Below, in pieces: positions 4,576-5,615 of a stretch of 5,615 nt of DNA (positions are counted from its first letter, which is position 1; each line of letters starts with the position of its first letter). Below the pieces are notes generated by a model. That model saw only the letters and a list, made by a program, of their open reading frames with translations. It did not search any database and had not been told where the DNA came from. The position numbers were made by a program, and so were the translations under genes. Source of the DNA: Legionella genomosp. 1 (GTDB lineage: Bacteria; Pseudomonadota; Gammaproteobacteria; Legionellales; Legionellaceae); NCBI GenBank assembly GCA_945867185.1, contig CAMBHM010000102.1:1-5615 (forward strand), in the 5' to 3' direction.

Positions 4576-5615
4576 ATGATGCCCAAATCAAAAGAAGGGT
4601 CATGGGCTCCTACAAGCGGTGGTGGGGGAGGTGGTGGCTCAGATAGCGGCGACTCAATAAAACCCAATCTATTTAAAGATTTGCCACGGCAAACTAAATA
4701 TATACTGAAACACCAACTTATGGAATTTCTCCCTCCCGAAGACATTCGGGCATTAGCAGCCACCGACAAAGATAACCGATCTGCCTTTGGATTGTTTGCT
4801 GAACCATTTGGAGCACATCTAGCGGTGTTAGAAGGTGCCCCTGGAAGACTGCAGCTATTCATTAAGCATCATCCAGAAGCCCTGTTCGAACAATTAGATG
4901 TGAGGGACCGTGCCGGGCAAGCATTTTATAAAGTATCTCCCTTTCAATTGATTCTATTTCTAGCCGATGACCGAATGTTAGAAGACATCATGTCCATGGA
5001 GATTCTTCGTACGCTTCCCGAAGTCTTAGAAGCAAAACGTATTGAGCAAGCACAAGAATTAGTGGGTGGTGGGGCTGATATTGTCACAATCGATTTTGAC
5101 CCAACGACTCGGCCTTTTGAGAAAATCTTAAAAACCACACAAGCATTCGATATTTGGGGTGATGCTTCAGGAGCCCCTCATGCAGACTTTCTTCTGTTAG
5201 AAAATGCGGACGGTGTTGTTTGTTACCGTCACCCTGAAACCCCTGAGATGCAGTGGTATTACGCAAATCAAGCATCAAAGAAACTTCATCCCATCGAACT
5301 TCAGAAAACAGACGCCACATCGCCAAAAGAAGAGAGGGCTCTCCATGATTTTATTAAATCTTGTCAAGCGATGGAAGCCAATAGTGCGAGAAGAAGCAGT
5401 ATTGAAGAACATAGGCTTATTAATACAATACTTAGGCAGATAGGAAGCCCTCATCAATTGAATGCGCAAAAAGGGATTGAGTATACGAGTGTGGAAGGGG
5501 TGCGTTACCGAGATACGCGTTTCCCGTTTAATGACTATTATAATAAAGCACGTCAATGTTTCAGACTTTATGCCGCTGACAACTTAACAGCTGGCGATAA
5601 AGCCTGGCTTGAGCT
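4576..5615 (+). CDS. Effector-like protein with Gly tract, F-box-like and ankyrin-like regions; C-terminus beyond window
   Basis: I cannot name this protein. The frame is open for 346 codons and continues past the right edge. There is no signal peptide or membrane segment. Residues 1-30 are polar and disordered, with seven consecutive Gly (15-21) followed by SDSGDS. Residues 36-68 run from LPRQTKYIL to FLPPEDIRALAATDKDNR and resemble an F-box (LP...I...L...D-I/L..LA). That motif recruits Skp1 and SCF ubiquitin ligases in eukaryotes, and this copy has a small insertion before the second half. Residues about 78-104, with AHLAVLEGAPGRLQLFIKHHPE, look like a degenerate ankyrin helix pair. DRAGQAFYKVSPFQLILFLADD (111-132) could be a second. 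A later stretch, residues about 175-245, has the pattern FLLLENADGVVCYRH then WYYANQASKKL. This style recalls large families of uncharacterised Legionella/Coxiella-type proteins, so a secreted host-directed role is inferred, not shown. The start choice is discussed at the ribosome site. It diverges from the AbiE remnant and has its own -10 box. The gene is near certain; the function is speculative. Confidence 0.88.
   Translation, partial: MMPKSKEGSWAPTSGGGGGGGSDSGDSIKPNLFKDLPRQTKYILKHQLMEFLPPEDIRALAATDKDNRSAFGLFAEPFGAHLAVLEGAPGRLQLFIKHHPEALFEQLDVRDRAGQAFYKVSPFQLILFLADDRMLEDIMSMEILRTLPEVLEAKRIEQAQELVGGGADIVTIDFDPTTRPFEKILKTTQAFDIWGDASGAPHADFLLLENADGVVCYRHPETPEMQWYYANQASKKLHPIELQKTDATSPKEERALHDFIKSCQAMEANSARRSSIEEHRLINTILRQIGSPHQLNAQKGIEYTSVEGVRYRDTRFPFNDYYNKARQCFRLYAADNLTAGDKAWLE

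Noticed and set aside
4512..4862. 116-codon minus-strand frame opposite the start of the effector-like gene
   Set aside because: Its poly-Pro tract is just the antisense of the poly-Gly tract. The plus-strand frame has a ribosome site, a -10 box and a much longer open run.

Overview
The window reads as part of a gammaproteobacterial chromosome. The evidence is a run of recognisable gammaproteobacterial housekeeping genes: yciB, an MltD-type lytic transglycosylase gene, rlmJ and folD. The long reading frame at the right end looks like a host-directed protein. It has a Gly-rich leader, an F-box-like stretch and ankyrin-like helices, and no signal peptide. That mixture suggests an intracellular, Legionella/Coxiella-like (Legionellales) organism, but this is inference from protein style; no marker gene in the window settles it.

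Layout. Positions 3-2777 hold three minus-strand genes in transcription order rlmJ, mltD-like, yciB. The gaps are 30 and 57 nt, so they may form one transcript, with a possible extra extended -10 promoter in front of yciB. yciB runs off the left edge about 10-15 residues before its expected end. A 59-nt divergent gap then separates rlmJ from a plus-strand gene for a 67-residue, highly charged protein. That small gene converges on folD (minus strand) and overlaps its 3' end by 13 nt. No hairpin-plus-T-tract terminator is visible anywhere.

Positions 3914-4546 are the scrambled part. They carry a decayed AbiE-type (type IV) toxin-antitoxin pair on the minus strand. The antitoxin (AbiEi, DUF6088-like) has lost its N-terminal part and has a frameshift in a run of seven T. 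The toxin (AbiEii, nucleotidyltransferase) keeps only its first ~60 residues and ends just after the GGTS motif. The original 8-nt ATGGCTGA overlap between the two genes survives. An 80-nt stretch of unknown origin joins the broken toxin to the folD promoter region.

From 4576 to the right edge, a plus-strand frame (346 codons and still open) encodes the effector-like protein. Its perfect TATAAT box lies exactly where the antitoxin remnant stops, so a rearrangement seems to have placed this gene beside the broken AbiE module.

Functionally, the left and middle genes are core cell biology: envelope integrity, peptidoglycan turnover, 23S rRNA methylation and one-carbon folate metabolism. The right third is accessory DNA: a dead defence/addiction module next to a possible host-interaction gene.
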